Positions 38,748-52,384 of a stretch of DNA of 64,000 nucleotides are shown piece after piece. Source of the stretch: Scylla paramamosain (Eukaryota > Arthropoda > Malacostraca > Decapoda > Portunidae); NCBI RefSeq assembly GCF_035594125.1, contig NC_087176.1, positions 19,656,591-19,720,590 of the forward strand. The letters are read 5' to 3'. Numbering within the stretch: the stretch's first letter is position 1; the number at the start of each line of letters is the position of its first letter. The notes under the pieces are model-generated. The model worked only from the letters and a program-made list of their open reading frames with translations. It searched no databases and was not told the DNA's origin. The translations under genes were made by a program, and so were the position numbers.

Positions 38748-38961
38748 TCACAGACGCCCTGCCCGCCACTCGCCTCCCTGATGGTGATAGTGACGAATAA
38801 TGTCACCAAGTCAATCTCCACCTGTGCCATCCACTTGCCTCCCTCCCTCCACGCAAGACAGCCACGCAGTCTCCCATCCGCGACAGGATTGGTTAATGAG
38901 CTTGTGACAGGAAGCATCTCAGGGGAAGGAAAGACGCGACCTCATATTCCCTGGCGGTTCT
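38748..38961 (+). repeat. Duplicated 215-bp segment, copy 2
   Basis: Same-orientation partner of 36,867-37,086, with small indels and substitutions. A (GGT)n run (38,997-39,026) and then (CTA)n (39,124 onward) follow, as in copy 1. Confidence 0.85.
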
Positions 38962-38996
38962 CAGTCACTCTCCCCTTTCATGAGTCTGTGATGTGT

Positions 38997-39137
38997 GGTG
39001 GTGGTGGTGGTGGTGGTGGTGGTGGTAATATTTGTTTGAAGTAATATTTGTTGTTAATATTTGTTTAGTAATGGTACTAACTGCCTCTTCAGTCACCTAC
39101 AGCAACAAGAACAAGAACATTAACTACTACTACTATG

Positions 39138-39201
<64 letters not shown>

Positions 39202-39216
39202 CACTAAAACCACCAG

Positions 39217-39284
<68 letters not shown>

Positions 39285-39293
39285 ATGATAATA

Positions 39294-39346
<53 letters not shown>

Positions 39347-39357
39347 TAATAATAATA
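38997..39357. repeat. (GGT)n, (CTA)n and (AAT)n triplet array
   Basis: (GGT)n 38,997-39,026; (CTA)n 39,124-39,202 and 39,217-39,283; (AAT)n 39,287-39,357. All open frames over it are homopolymeric repeat translations. Confidence 0.95.
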
Positions 39358-39748
39358 CTGCAGGTATAAGTCATACATGTAGATAATAGGGGGAGGAAGT
39401 TAAATAAGCCTTGGAGAGATGCCGGCTCAATAACGCTGATCAAGAAGGTAGATAACTGGCAGGTTTTCAGGTGAAGCGGATCATTAGATAAAAAAAGTTT
39501 TCATCACGTCACTGAACACCACCCACAACACAAGCCTCAAAAACTCGCAGTCTCACCTCAGTGCCTCAAGGTAGGAGTTAAGTTATAGAGGGGCATTAAC
39601 AGTTGTAATCTGCGAGTCTCGTGTTGATTATAGAGGGATGGGGAGCCTTGTTGTTAGCTCTGGAAGGAAAGGAACTGTCCGTTAACACAGTCACTTCACG
39701 CCTATTATCTACAAAACTCACTGGTGTGTGCATAGAGCTTAAAGATGT
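39358..39748. other. Unique sequence, nothing recognised
   Basis: No motif or repeat seen. Confidence 0.5.
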
Positions 39749-39750
39749 TA

Positions 39751-39786
<36 letters not shown>

Positions 39787-39901
39787 ATTACTACTGTTTC
39801 TACCACATGTTAACTATTCACCTGTCTTCTATTCTCACGTGAAATATACCTGATTGACTGATTAGCAGACGATTGGGAGAGGTAATAAGGACGATACTGA
39901 G

Positions 39902-39943
<42 letters not shown>

Positions 39944-40086
39944 TCAAGATCCCCTCATCTTGACCCGCGGGACTTGAGTGGGTTTGCATAACGCCATCAT
40001 CCTGTGTAATACATCTGCCTGACTGCGCTTGTAACGACAGTCCCAGGCTGTTTGTCTTGTGTCCTTTGTGATGTGTTAAGTAGGTC

Positions 40087-40166
<80 letters not shown>

Positions 40167-40194
40167 ATCTATCTATTTGTATATCCATCCATCC

Positions 40195-40238
<44 letters not shown>

Positions 40239-40239
40239 G
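39749..40239. repeat. (CTA)n, (GT)n, (GA)n and (CTAT)n
   Basis: (CTA)n 39,749-39,786; (GT)n 39,906-39,941; (GA)n 40,090-40,164; (CTAT)n 40,167-40,238. Confidence 0.93.
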
Positions 40240-40867
40240 TTTCTTTTCCTATCCTTTCTTTGTACCGCAGTAAATGTAATCCAGGGTGAGGGCGTGGAAT
40301 GAATGGAGGGAAAGTACTGAATACCTCTGGGCACAGTGACAAAAGATACTTTCTGCTCCAGGAAAATTTAGAAAGTGCCTGGTAAAGTATAGGAAGCGAG
40401 TGCATGTTTGGCAGTGCTGCTTCCTCCTGGAAAAAATGCGAAGGGAGAATGTAAGAGAGTGAGAAAAAAAAAAAAGAAACTGAGAAATACGAGTAAGTTG
40501 TCCAACATTCTTTTCCTTTTTGTCCCTCAGCCTCGGCCGCGGACAGCCCCGTGATGGTCAGCCCTCCAAGTGTGCTCATCTTAGCAAGGCCTTCCTCTCC
40601 CAGACGACCAAAACGGTGTGTACACGCTGAAAGCAACACCTGCTCGCCCACCTCCCACTGCCACCCCACATCCCACTCACCCACCACTGCACCACTTCTC
40701 TCCTTCATAATGATCCACCATTTTTCCTTACCACCTGCTCCACCCCCTCCTCGCCACTCAACACTTCTCTAACAGCCACCTCGCTTCTGAGTAAATTCCA
40801 CACATGAAGATTCCTCTCTGCAAACGTAAATTGAAATAATTCCCTACATCATAAAGTTCCCCTAATG
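40240..40867. other. Unique sequence, nothing recognised
   Basis: A 159-codon minus-strand frame (40,229-40,708) overlaps the CTAT repeat and has no recognisable domain. Confidence 0.5.
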
Positions 40868-41018
40868 TAATAACACCTAATGTGTCAACCTAACCCAACT
40901 TGATCTAACGTAACCTAATCTAACCTGACCTAAATCTAACCTCGCCTTAGTTTACCTTACCTTACCTTACCTTACCTTACCTTACCTCACTTCACCTCAT
41001 CTTACCTTTCCTTGCCTA
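40868..41018 (+). repeat. Degenerate CCTAA-like and (CCTTA)n array
   Basis: Pentamer-like units CCTAA, TAACC and TCTAACC with variation at 40,880-40,945 grade into a regular (CCTTA)n run (about 40,948-40,986) and then further variants. The arthropod telomere unit is TTAGG/CCTAA, so this may be a decayed interstitial telomere-like array. Confidence 0.7.
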
Positions 41019-41439
41019 GTTTATCATGAGATCGTAACTTAACACAGTAGTCACTCGCATTTTTGGGAAGAGTTACTTGAAGGGAAATCTTGTTTCGGTG
41101 TTTGAATAGTAGAGTCACCACAGATACTCCAAGCCACTCGCAGCTCACGTCTCTGTCCCCACGTCTCCACACACACACACACACTCATGCCCGTCCCTCA
41201 TCACCCTCACCACCCACTGCCTGCCACTCACCTGCCACCCTCCGCTCCTCACGATTTACAGCACGTCCATCACCCCTTACCGTCTGTTCCTCTCCTTCAT
41301 CAAACCCACCTCGCCTCTCAGCCTGTCACTCCGCACTGTGCTCACACTTCCTTATCAATCTGTACCATCGCATTAATACTTTTTTCATACATGACTGGCC
41401 TAGATATCAGATTGGATGAGAAGTAACGGGTTCAACTCT
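41019..41439. other. Cytosine-rich unique sequence, nothing recognised
   Basis: CACC/CTCC-rich stretch with two overlapping short frames and no motif. Confidence 0.5.
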
Positions 41440-41625
41440 GATTAAGCTAGATTTGAAAATGAGATAGGAGAATATTGGTTCTTAAATTGGATGGCAAGGC
41501 TGGAATACATTTTGCTACGAGGTTATTAGTTAGAACAATTTAAAAAAAAAGTAAATAAGAGAAGATTAGACAGATTTATGAATGGGAATGATGGGTATTC
41601 AAGTATTCAAGTTAATATTACTTAA
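41440..41625 (+). mobile_element. CR1/L2-type LINE 3' fragment, diverged
   Basis: ATAGGAGAATATTGGTTCTTAAAT (compare ATAGGAAGAATCTGGTTCTCGAAT at 36,504) and TTAGACAGATTTATGAATGG (compare 36,603) are shared with the CR1/L2 copy in the same order. Only the last 180 bases or so of the coding end are left. Confidence 0.65.
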
Positions 41626-42237
41626 TTTCGAGTAGGAATATATGTTTAAGTCCTAACGAGATTGTTTAGCTACATTACTTTTCCTAAAATAAGTGGAATA
41701 TGATAATGAAAGGAGACACAAGATGAAACAAGAGCACGTATTACGCCAACGTTCTGCTGTTGCCTTTCATGGAGAGAGGTTGATCCCATTCACCTGCCTT
41801 ACCTATACAACACTTACAGCCGCAGTATTAGAGAAAACTAGCTACAGAATAAAGGAAAAGAAAGGTGTGATCTAATGGTATAGTCTTGATCAGAAGTCGA
41901 GTAGCACACCGCATTTCTTTCCGTAGTGTTTTCCTTCAATCCCAAGTCCACTGATCTAGTAAGAATCAATCAGTTATCAGATTTATATATTTCTCACTTA
42001 AACTTACAAGTACATACTGACTTACTTTGGTACACGGCTTGATTTTGTAGACTAGCCTTTCTTTTGAACTTGTCAGCATATCAAAAGACTTACGGTTCAG
42101 GATACACATTATGGGGGAATGCAACAAGTCAGGTGACCATAACTACTGTTGCTGGTAGCGGTGGGTATGAATGGCTGCTGGCACGGTGATGTATATGTGC
42201 ACCTAGTTTGAGTGGACACAAGCATTACACCTGAACT
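41626..42237. other. Unique sequence, nothing recognised
   Basis: No supported feature. Confidence 0.5.
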
Positions 42238-42372
42238 ACCACGTGTTGGCTCACTGGCTTCTTGCAACTTCTCTTACGTTCTTGTGACGGAGGGTGAAAA
42301 TAAGAGACCGCCACGTGTTGACTTTCCAGTTAGCGACCCCTTGCACCTTCCCTTACGTTCTTATTACGGGGA
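42238..42372 (+). repeat. Two-copy tandem repeat, period about 72 bp
   Basis: CCACGTGTTG...TTGCA...CTTACGTTCTT occurs twice in succession (from about 42,239 and 42,311) with diverged spacers. Confidence 0.7.
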
Positions 42373-42605
42373 TAAAACACTTCCGAGTCTCACTAACTCC
42401 AAGATAAGGGATCTCGGAATTGACAATGGAGAGGACGATTGAAAGGGGACGACGGGTACTGACTCCGCCTCCTCCTCGTCGTCTTAATGAGGCTTATCGA
42501 TTTACTGAGTGGTGTAGGGGCGGGTCACGGCTGGTCCTGAGGGCCGCGGCTCACTGTTTCATGGTTACCGTATCCCATATTTGCTTTCAACACCATTGCC
42601 AGTTT

Positions 42606-42608
<3 letters not shown>

Positions 42609-42683
<75 letters not shown>

Positions 42684-42985
42684 ATTAATGGAGGTGAAGT
42701 GTATATTGTGTTTGGTCATGAATGTAATATTTATCATGTTTTAAAAGGTTATGTGATGTTAAAGCTTTCACGTGTTTGTCAAGAGAATATTAGTAAGTAT
42801 TTTTCTATCACTTTCTATTTATTTTATATAATTATTCTGCTTATCTATCTTTTTTTTCTGCGTATCTGTTGGTCTGATTATCGAGATTTATCTATCTCTC
42901 TATATCAGCCTATCTATCTATGTCTACCTATGTCTTTCTATCTATCTGTCTTTCTATTTGTTTATCTATATCTGTCTCTATATGT
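42609..42985. repeat. (CT)n and (TCTA)-rich tract
   Basis: (CT)n at 42,609-42,680; imperfect TCTA/TCTG units at about 42,840-42,985. The 299-codon frame across the area is repeat-derived in its middle and unsupported elsewhere. Confidence 0.88.
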
Positions 42986-43941
42986 GGCGTGTATCGTTTC
43001 CATTGCGTGTCGTAACAAAACCTTGGACGTTGTTTCCAATTCAAGGCCACGTAGCGCACACCCTCTTCTGCTAATTACCTCATCAAGTTTTAATGAGTAC
43101 GTGGAGAAATTTCGTAAAGGTGAATTAATACGAGGATACTCAGGACGTGACGGTGAGGCCCGAATGAGTTTGTTCCTGCCACACGCTTTCAAGTGTAAAG
43201 GGCTTGTAGTGTACAATTCAGGAAGCCCTTATCGTCTTAATCCTCTGACACCTGTAGGAGTTGTACATTTATTTTCACTAGGAAGTTTTACTCATCAAAA
43301 ATTAAGCTACAGATACTAGAAAGCCTTACTAGATATTCAATGGTACCTTTTTCATGCGAGTCTTGTCTTTAAAATCGGTGTCTAAACTTATGCCAGACTG
43401 TAATAAGCTGAGAAAAAGTTGTAGCAGTCAGAGTTAAGGCTTCACTTGGCAAGTAACCAGAGTGGACTGCAGGAGAGAACTGTCACTGCTTCAACGGGAA
43501 AGTCTAACGTAAACTTGGAGCGTCGGTTTGAAGCTTCGATCTTAACTAATGCGAAACACAGTTGGAAGCATTTTAGCATTTGCAGCAACACAGGGATCAC
43601 ATTTTCAAATATTTCCTGATTCAAACATTTCCTGATTAGTTTCTATGAGGCCCTAGTGGAAGTTATTGAGGTTTTCAAGAGAGTTGTCGTAATTCTAATG
43701 ATAGTTCAACCAGTATTCTGTACCATCAATAGGAAAAACATCCTTGGTAGCTCAACTGATCATCTGTGCGGCCTTAGAAAACAGCTCGTGTAGAAGCGCA
43801 GGCCGTTTCAAATCACGGGTTGGTGACACGAAAGTGAGAGCTGAAGTAAAATTGCACACCTGACAAATAGCCAGATTTTTACCTTTAACAGTAATATTTC
43901 TTTATTAATTCACAGCAGCTCGTCGTTGTCTTACACATGTG

Positions 43942-43944
<3 letters not shown>
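42986..43944. other. Unique sequence, nothing recognised
   Basis: A short direct repeat CAAA(T/C)ATTTCCTGATT occurs at about 43,606 and 43,623. No coding evidence. Confidence 0.5.
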
Positions 43945-43984
<40 letters not shown>

Positions 43985-44363
43985 GACTGGAACCTAGAAG
44001 TGGCGTTATCAGGATCTTACAGTTATGGATCTAAAACTCGGGTGCAGTCAGTCATCAGTAACATTCCCGTCCATCAAATTATCCTTTTTATGATTTCTCT
44101 TTCCAGGAGTGTAAACTGTATTATAGGAAGCAGGATTACAAAAACATCAAAACACGCTTTGTACTTTCTGAGAAGAAGAAGCAACAGTATCATTCGCGTT
44201 CATCAATTTATCCTTTTTAATCTCAGTCTCTCCAGGAGTGTTTGTAAAATATTATGGTAAGGAGAATTGCATCGTACCTTCTAAAAACCTCAAAATATTG
44301 CATGAGCGTTCTGCTTCCTGATGTCCTCCTCGTAAATTGTAGTATAAAGGAATGGGGGACAAA

Positions 44364-44409
<46 letters not shown>
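43945..44409 (+). repeat. (GT)n, two-copy 129-bp tandem repeat, (CA)n
   Basis: (GT)n at 43,945-43,982 and (CA)n at 44,367-44,409 bracket a duplication: CAGTAACATTCCCGTCCATC at 44,056 and CAGTATCATTCGCGTTCATC at 44,185, each followed by TTATCCTTTTTA and CCAGGAGTGT. Confidence 0.8.
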
Positions 44410-44411
<2 letters not shown>

Positions 44412-44659
44412 GCTCCAAAGACTATCGGTGCACGGCATGATCGACACTTTTAAATTGACCGTAGTATTGTATTCAGATTACGCAGCCAAGATGGAAAGGA
44501 TCAGTGTATGGGAACTTCTATATAGTGATTCGAAACGTGTGGAATGAGACTGTCGAAATACATCTCTACCTATACATGAAGGCTGGCATCTCAGCACTTC
44601 TTTCCCAATACGTATCGTCACTGGTCTCGAAATGTTTATTATAGAGTGTGCACCGATAC

Positions 44660-45195
44660 CTTTGTGAAGCGAGTGTTCCTTCTGAAGCCTTGAAGCATTA
44701 CATGAATCTTTGGCTTTTTAGAGATGCCTTAATAAACTGTCTTATGTGAAGGACTGAGCGCTTATCGTAATATATACTTCCTGTAAACGTGAAAAGCTTA
44801 CGTGAATGGCTCTCGGTCTGTTCTGAAGCCTTGAAACACTACATAAATCACTGGCCTTCGGAAAGTGTCGTCTGTGGTGAAGTATTAAGTGCCAGTCCTC
44901 TCTGAAAACCTCAAAAGCTAACGTGAATCGCTGTCCGTATATTCTGAAGCCTTGAGATATTACATAAATCACTGACTTCCGGGAGGTGCACTCGTACATT
45001 GTCTTGTGTGAAGGAATGAGCGCTTATCCTCACGTGCGCCCTCTGAAAACCTCCAAAGCTACCTTCAAAAGCTGGCGGTGTATTCTGGGGATGAAAACAT
45101 TGAAGGCGCACTCATACAAGGTGAAGAATTAAGCACACATCCTCACACGCCAGGATGAATGGTTCGCTGTGTACTCTGGGGATGGATGCAGCTCG
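44660..45195 (+). repeat. Diverged minisatellite, period about 120-142 bp, four to five units
   Basis: Units open with TTCTGAAGCCTTGA at 44,679, 44,821 and 44,941, and with the diverged TTCTGGGGATGAAAACATTGA at 45,077. Each contains GTGAAG(G/T)A(C/A/T)T(G/A)A and CCTC-AAAGCTA-type phrases. The last unit fades near 45,195. Confidence 0.82.
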
Positions 45196-45916
45196 CGTCA
45201 AGGTGTTCTCTTTCCAGAATAACCTTGAGTCTTCATAATTAATAAGCCCCGGCTGGGAGAGATTCAGCTGCCCCACTGCCCTTTACACTCCCGCCGCCAG
45301 CCACTCTGTTGTGAGCACCATGGACGTGGGCACTGCTGCCAGCGTAGGTGTGGCTGTTGCTTCCTGACTAAACTAAAGTGCTTTTCTGAAACACGACATA
45401 GTAAACACCCAAGTAAACCTGAACACATCGAAGACAAACGAAAGAAAATTAAGTTGACGAAAAATTTTGCGGCATGTGGAAGCTTTAAATGCCGTGAATG
45501 ATCCCTGGCCAGTGCGCAGCGCTGTGTTTACATCCCCACGCCACCATGCGATCTTACCTCTTCGTTCCCCTGATCAACCCCTTCGTACCCAAACCCCACG
45601 GAGTGTACGTTGTCCTCCAGGAACCTCAACCGAGAGTCCGTGACATCTCCGCAGGGCGCTCAAGGACTAAGGTAAATACTACGCTGGCCACACTCACGCG
45701 CCGCCAGCACCTCCAGTCCACGAGGGTCACACGGGTTGGTGATTAGGTGATGTTGAGGCGTGTGAAGGTTAATGTTGTAATGAGGGTGCTACGTTTTTGT
45801 TTTTCGCGCTTAGGTAAGCGCGCACACCCACAGGAACACAGGATAAGATGGAGAAGCAGTGTACTGGTTTGTAAGTTTGTAAAGACAGGATTTTGTAAGT
45901 AATGTAGTCATTTTCT
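45196..45916. other. GC-richer unique sequence with a possible 5' exon
   Basis: An ATG-led frame at 45,498-45,672 (MIPGQCAALC...SAGRSRTK) ends at a good donor, AAG/GTAAAT. Another ATG near 45,321 (MDVGTAAS) is followed by GTAGGT. Neither encodes anything I recognise, and a link to the SLC35F-like exons downstream is only a guess from strand. Confidence 0.3.
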
Positions 45917-46040
45917 TTGTTGTTGTTGTTGTTGTTGTTGTTATTGCTCTCCTCCCTTCTCCTCCTCCTCCTTCATCACCTCTCCACGTCCACACCTGCA
46001 CGCCAAGAAGGCACTCAAATAAAAATATTGTATAAAAAAT

Positions 46041-46115
<75 letters not shown>
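45917..46115. repeat. (TTG)n, (CTC)n and (GT)n
   Basis: (TTG)n at 45,917-45,942, a short CTC block, and (GT)n at 46,043-46,115. Confidence 0.92.
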
Positions 46116-46118
<3 letters not shown>

Positions 46119-46399
46119 AAGGGCGAGTGAAGGCGATGATTTAGAGTGTTTTTAAAGTTCATGTGCAGACCATTACCACGCAGGAATCGCTCCTGGACAG
46201 GGTGTTGTCAGAGTCACTCAGCAGGCGCGGCGTGGTGTGCCGTCATGAGGAAGCCCGCCACTGAATAAAGAACGGGAAGGCACTCAGAACGCATACTTCA
46301 CCAGCCTCGGAGGGAAACTTCTGCCGGAGGAAAATTTGAGGGAACCGAACCTCCAATGAGAAGCCCGAGGAGAGAGAAAGAGAGAGAGAAAAAAAAAAA

Positions 46400-48076
<1,677 letters not shown>

Positions 48077-50012
48077 ATGGCTACACGTCATAGTTTCCAA
48101 GAAAAGTGGTTGTCAAACGATTTGTTCAAAGCATGGCTGGCGAGAGTTGAAGGAGACAAGAAACGGGCGTACTGTCGAGCGTGTCACAAATATTTGACAG
48201 CAGAAATTACTTGCCTCAAGCGTCACTGTAAATCAAGGCAGCATACTAACTCAGAAGAAAGGCGGCAGACCATACCAAGAAATAACGGTCAGTCTCCCCA
48301 ACCAGGCACATCTCAAAAATGACCAACAGAACTTCCACATTGAAGATCACGACTATCATGCACCTCCCCTTGTGACAGGTGGTGTGACAGGTGGTGTTGC
48401 TCACGCAACAATACTTTTGGCAGTATTCCTAGCGGAACACAATCTACCGTTCATCATTTGTGATCACCTCATAGACTTAAACAAACGAATGTTCCCAGAC
48501 TCAAAAATTGCTGCTGAAATGTCCATGAAAAGAATGAGGTGCACAAATACTGTAAACAAATTAGGTAAATTTTCCAATGAATGTTTGGCTGAGAAACTTA
48601 GGAAGTGTAAATTCAGTGTTATTGTTGATGAAAGCACAGACTGTAGTGAAACAAAATCTTTGGCAATTATGACAAACTATTTTGATGAAGAAGAAAGTGG
48701 TATCAAAATTGCTATGTTGGACCTTGTGGATGTATATAATGGTGCCAACGGTTCAACTAGTCAGGGTTTGTTTAACATAACAAAACAGTGTCTGCTACTT
48801 GATAATATCCCATTAGACAATCTGACTGGTTTCGCATCAGACGGTGCATCAAATGTGATGGGTAACTACAACAGCGTCACCAGCAGACTGAGAGAAGAAC
48901 GTGGCATTACTGTCTTTAGATGTGTCTTCCACAGCATCCATTTGTGTGCTAGTGAAGCAGCTAAAACCTTGCCTTGTGCATGCGAGGAATTGCCACGAAA
49001 CATATATGATTATTTTGCACATAGCGGAAAGAGGAAATCTGAGTTTCGGGAATTCCAGGGTTTCTGCAATTTAAAACCGCATAAAATACTGCATGGTAGT
49101 GCAACAAGGTGGTTATCATTACATGAGGCTGTGGCAAGGGTTTTGGAGCAGTGGAGTGCCCCAAGGTTGTATTTTCAGAGTAAGGTTTATGATTGTAGGT
49201 TGCTGGCTGTTGAAAACATTAGGAAGGCACTAGAGGATCAAGCAATAGTCTGCTATCTACATTTCTTGAATTACATTTTGCCACATGTAAATAATTTTAA
49301 CTTAGTGTTCCAGAATAAAGGCCCAACACTTCATTTGATTTATGACAAAATATCTAGCCTGTATCGGTTTTTGGTACATTCCATTTGTCAGGAGCATTTA
49401 CTTTGTAAAGTTCCCTTATATGATATCAACCCAGCAAACGGCAGCCTACACAAACCTGTTCATCAAATTTACCTTGGGGCAAAATTACACTCGTTGTTTC
49501 AGGCACCAGAATATGTGAATAATGTAGATATGATGACTGACATCAGGTTAAGATGTAGGACTTTTCTTATTGTACTATGTCAAGAAATCAAGAAAAGACT
49601 TGACTTAAATAATAAGTTATGGATGTTGACACGATATTTGCATCCCGGGAAAGTAATGGATCCCACCGCCAGAGCAAACATGTCATCCCTCAGCGACTTA
49701 ATGGATGAACTGCCAAGGATCACCAATATGTATGATAAACAGGCTGTTCATAACGAGTGGAGAACTGTTCAGTTTTATAAATTCCCAGACCATCTTAAAG
49801 ATCCAAAGTATTATATTTGCCTACTCTATGTTCATCTTATGACACTTACAGACGCCATGGGAAATTTCCAGTACCGGACCTTTGTTACATTTGCGCTTAA
49901 TGTCCTGTCGCTTCCAACTTCCAATGCTGATGTTGAACGGCTATTCTCTAAACTGAATATCATAAAGCGAAAACAGAAAAATTGCCTCCATGTGAAAACT
50001 GTTAATCATTAA
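48077..50012 (+). mobile_element. hAT-type transposase gene, nearly intact, one frameshift
   Basis: Two open frames, 48,077-48,322 (81 codons) and one open through 50,012 (546 codons from the first ATG), read as one protein if one base is lost in the A-run near 48,316. Residues of the first frame hold a BED-like finger: YCRACHKYL followed by LKRHCKSRQH (C-C-H-H). The second frame shows the hAT catalytic core: VIVDESTDCSETKSLAI (first acidic residue), FASDGASNVMG (second), HSIHLCASEAAK, and TRWLSLHEAV. It closes with the C-terminal dimerisation block LPTSNADVERLFSKLNIIKR. Either the single frameshift inactivates it or it reflects a sequencing error in a homopolymer. A domesticated gene is possible but nothing here shows it. 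Confidence 0.88.
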
Positions 50013-50213
50013 TGGCTTTGAGTGAGATTTCACTTCAGCAAGGTGACTGTACAACATTTGGACCTAGTTTAGAAATGTTATTGTGTGTCTGCAACTAAAT
50101 CTGATCATGCAGTATTGTTCATGTTGGTGGGTGATCACTTTATTTACTGTACATATAGCTTTCTACACACTAATCAAGTTTTTTTTTCTGCTAAACTAAT
50201 GTATTTCGTTTTG

Positions 50214-50600
<387 letters not shown>

Positions 50601-50907
50601 CCATATGTAGAAAATGCAGTATGTCTAGAAGCGATAGTGATGTCATCAGAGATAAGGCGTGGGAACGGAAGTTGGAGACAAACGACAAATATCGTACCGC
50701 TGTTTTTTTTTTTTTTTCTTTTCGTGCTGGTAACAGATGATCCTGCACTATAACATTCCATGAATACACAAAGGGGATATGAAATGAATTACTTAGGCCA
50801 AAAACAAGAAAAACAGGAGTGTAGTTACACTGTGGGAAATGTAGTGAAAAGCCTTTGGCAGCAGGTTTTTAATGTGGCTGGTGACACAGGTATAAGCATT
50901 ATATCAG

Positions 50908-51010
50908 AGCTGATACCATGGCCTCATCACGGGAATTCATTAACACTTGTTGTATCAGCGCTCATGTTATGGCCTCATCGCGGGAATTGATTAACACTTC
51001 TAGCAGTTCT
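50908..51010 (+). repeat. Two-copy tandem repeat, period about 48 bp
   Basis: ATCAGAGCTGATACCATGGC and ATCAGCGCTCATGTTATGGC begin adjacent units, each continuing CTCATC(A/G)CGGGAATT and TTAACACTT. Confidence 0.8.
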
Positions 51011-51161
51011 TCTTACTTTATCTAGCGAGGACGTTTGTGCACAGGCTGGGAACGTATCCTGAACAAAAAAAAAAAAAAAAAGGTCTTCTGCTGAACTGAC
51101 TGTCATATGATATGATTTAAAAAAAAATCTACTGTTTTTGTAAAAGACCAAGAAAAAAAAA

Positions 51162-51725
51162 GTGAGTGACGACGACAATTATTATCCTCGTCATCTTTTT
51201 TGGGGATTACGTTTATTAGACAGTGATGAAGAAATTGTATACAGTGAGAATGCAAATGTGGATAATGAAGGAGAGGATCTATTTGCTAGTGACGATGAAA
51301 ATAAAGGAAGTAATGAAGGAAATTATTCACAAGCATTGGCAGAAGCAAGTAATGCTCAGTATCCTTACCTTTGTTATGCATTAGGTTGAGGTGACTTTCC
51401 TGAAGAAAATGAAACAAGTGAAAGTGATGATATGGAAAGCGACGTTGTACTCACCAGTGACGATGAAAGCGAAGTAAGTCATGAAGAAAGTGATTCTGAA
51501 GAAAATGAAGACAATGATAATGCTAACACTTACGTGCAAACCCATGATGTGTCCATACATGATGGCGATGAAAACGAACAAAATGATGGTGACAATTAAT
51601 CACACAGTGACGGACTACATCATTATCTTCGTCATCTTTTTTTTGCATCAGGTTTAGAAGGCAGTGATGAAGAAAATTAAGGTAATGAAACTGTCAGTAG
51701 AAAATATTATCGAAAACTGGCCGGA
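51162..51725 (+). pseudogene. Acidic, internally duplicated ORF with stops, unrecognised
   Basis: A frame opening MSDDDNYYPRHLFWGLRLLD at 51,162 is rich in Asp, Glu and Ser. After a TGA at about 51,387 it continues as EENETSESDDMESDVV and EESDSEENEDND to a stop near 51,598. The opening is repeated from about 51,617 (HHYLRHLFFASGLEGSDEEN) and again stopped. Acidic N-termini of this kind occur in some transposase and retroelement proteins, but no family can be named. Confidence 0.5.
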
Positions 51726-51774
51726 AACACGTTTAAAGACTAACTACTAACCGTTCATTCCACACAAGTGAGCA

Positions 51775-51905
51775 TTCTGCTGCAAGGCGAGGGAGAGGCA
51801 TGCAGTTAGCTAATTCCTAAGAGCAGAGTGAAAAGACTGATAAAAGACCGCAACAGAAGCTACATCGTGGCGGACACGAAGGTTGAAGACAGTCAGTTAG
51901 ATGAC
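51775..51905 (-). mobile_element. Family A LINE, short diverged fragment
   Basis: GGCATGCAGTTAGC, AGACTGATAAAAGAC and GAAGACAGTCAGTTAGA follow the order of 35,250-35,370. About 130 bases of the C-terminal coding region remain. Confidence 0.7.
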
Positions 51906-52380
51906 AGCTACCTGTTCATTACATCATACATCATTCCAACTGCAACTGCCAAGGTAAATATACCACAGTGTATATTTTGAATTTTCTGAAATGCAAGGAA
52001 GGCTGAAACAATTAATTTTATGTAATTATACAAAATTTTTCTGTATACATAGTCAATTTACAGAAGTGTCTGGTTACGTGTCGTACTTGATCCCGTTCTC
52101 TTTAGTTTTCACATCAATAGAAAACGGCGGAAATTTAACGTCACTGCCAGCTACGGAAAAACGGCACCACTGTGAAGGAGGATGTGACGCACTGGACCAT
52201 GTTTATGTATTAATTTAAATTACAAAATTTTTCAACATTTAGTATTTCCTTATAGAAGAGTAACTTTTCGTGTCATAGAAAAAGTATAAGGGCTTTCAAA
52301 AATATTCATACAGTTTTTAAGAAATAGGAGGAAAGACGAGTATGTCTCGCAGAAATAGCCATTTACCATTGTACTGTAAC
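51906..52380. other. Unique sequence, nothing recognised
   Basis: A 75-codon frame at 51,991 has no motif. Confidence 0.5.
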
Positions 52381-52384
52381 AGTG

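Noticed and set aside
40229..40708. 159-codon minus-strand frame
   Set aside because: Overlaps a CTAT repeat, has no recognisable domain, and no splice or promoter context supports it.
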